DNA of 37,747 nt from Phycisphaerales bacterium UBA3190 (GTDB taxonomy: Bacteria; Planctomycetota; Phycisphaerae; Phycisphaerales; UBA1924): assembly GCA_002364005.1 (NCBI GenBank), contig DEXG01000003.1, positions 2,372-40,118 of the forward strand, given 5' to 3'. A program made the position numbers and the translations under genes. Positions 37,558 to 37,747 of this stretch are shown here, in pieces (position 1 is the stretch's first letter; each line of letters starts with the position of its first letter). A model generated the notes under the pieces. That model made no database searches and had not been told where the DNA came from. It saw nothing but the letters and a program-made list of their open reading frames with translations.

Positions 37558-37581
37558 GGGCTCCATAGCGGAGCCCTTTTT
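37558..37581 (+). terminator. Rho-independent terminator after the lipoprotein gene
   Basis: GGGCTCC (37558-37564) pairs with GGAGCCC (37570-37576) around ATAGC, followed by five T residues (37577-37581). Confidence 0.92.
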
Positions 37582-37599
37582 CATGCGATCATGTCCCTC

Positions 37600-37747
37600 C
37601 CTGCTCCGCTGTCCCTCCCCGCGATCCGCCAAAGGCGGACGAGGGAGGTGGGCCCGGCGTAGCCGGGGTCGGAGGGGTGTCTTTGGGTTGTGGTTGATGG
37701 GAGTGTGTGATTGGATTGTGTTTAACCCCTCCGCCTCGCTGCGCTCG
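37600..37747. repeat. Repeat-like element of nested inverted repeats at the window edge
   Basis: Three inverted repeats are close together: TCCGCC-AAA-GGCGGA (37625-37639), CCCGGC-GTA-GCCGGG (37653-37667) and CGGAGGGGT (37670-37678) with ACCCCTCCG (37725-37733). No ORF or RNA gene is evident. It runs up to the window end and probably continues beyond. Confidence 0.6.

Noticed and set aside
1..37747. CRISPR array, tRNA, rRNA, transposase or prophage genes
   Set aside because: I found no regularly spaced direct repeats, no tRNA cloverleaf and no integrase or transposase motifs anywhere in the window.

Overview
The window looks like chromosomal DNA of a planctomycete, most likely of the Phycisphaerales/Phycisphaerae group. 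Four things point there. Three secreted proteins end in paired dockerin-like repeats built on an N-F-F-D-V-S core (the GC-type dockerin tail of Phycisphaerales). One protein ends in a PEP-CTERM-like sorting tail with Pro-Ala-Pro in place of PEP. One prepilin-like protein ends in a D-G-H motif. Two small membrane proteins carry the CxxC...CPEC zinc ribbon common in planctomycetes. Overall GC is high with strong GC3 bias, and Shine-Dalgarno use is patchy. These lineage markers rest on family knowledge, not on a search.

Layout. 1-2.0 kb: an arsenic operon on the minus strand (arsR-arsC-acr3). 2.1-5.2 kb: purM, divergent metK, and nadD convergent with metK. 5.4-8.3 kb: an Hpt plus response-regulator/GGDEF pair, slyX, a small putative lipoprotein and a YggS-type PLP protein. 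8.3-10.4 kb: a peptidoglycan amidase divergent from an MscS channel. 10.4-15.2 kb: a minus-strand operon of methyltransferase, polyprenyl diphosphate synthase, membrane protein and AsnB. 15.3-17.9 kb: ugd, a zinc-ribbon membrane protein and a solitary DNA methyltransferase. 18-20.8 kb: surface and secreted proteins. 21-23.7 kb: tyrS and a possible oxidoreductase. 23.75-24.2 kb: RNase P RNA with its terminator. 24.4-28.7 kb: a secreted repeat protein, an HTH protein of unknown family and an aldehyde dehydrogenase. 28.7-32.3 kb: a NatA/NatB-like ABC exporter followed by a second methyltransferase and a second zinc-ribbon membrane protein. 32.5-34.8 kb: a secreted protein, prfA and a low-GC membrane-protein cassette. 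34.9-37.6 kb: a spondin-dockerin protein, an enlarged acyl carrier protein, a hot-dog dehydratase and a lipoprotein. The window ends in a repeat-like element.

Most genes are housekeeping. The unusual signals are: (1) about eight genes without a Shine-Dalgarno that have a TANNNT -10-like hexamer 5-6 nt before the start codon, suggesting leaderless transcripts; (2) a low-GC stretch in tyrS that encodes a roughly 80-residue insertion in the catalytic domain; (3) a low-GC central stretch in asnB; (4) a low-GC, apparently leaderless membrane-protein gene that overlaps a 43-codon Pro/Lys-rich small gene; and (5) the metK terminator, which lies inside the nadD coding sequence. I saw no CRISPR array, tRNA, rRNA, transposase or integrase. 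No gene-free stretch exceeds about 300 bases.
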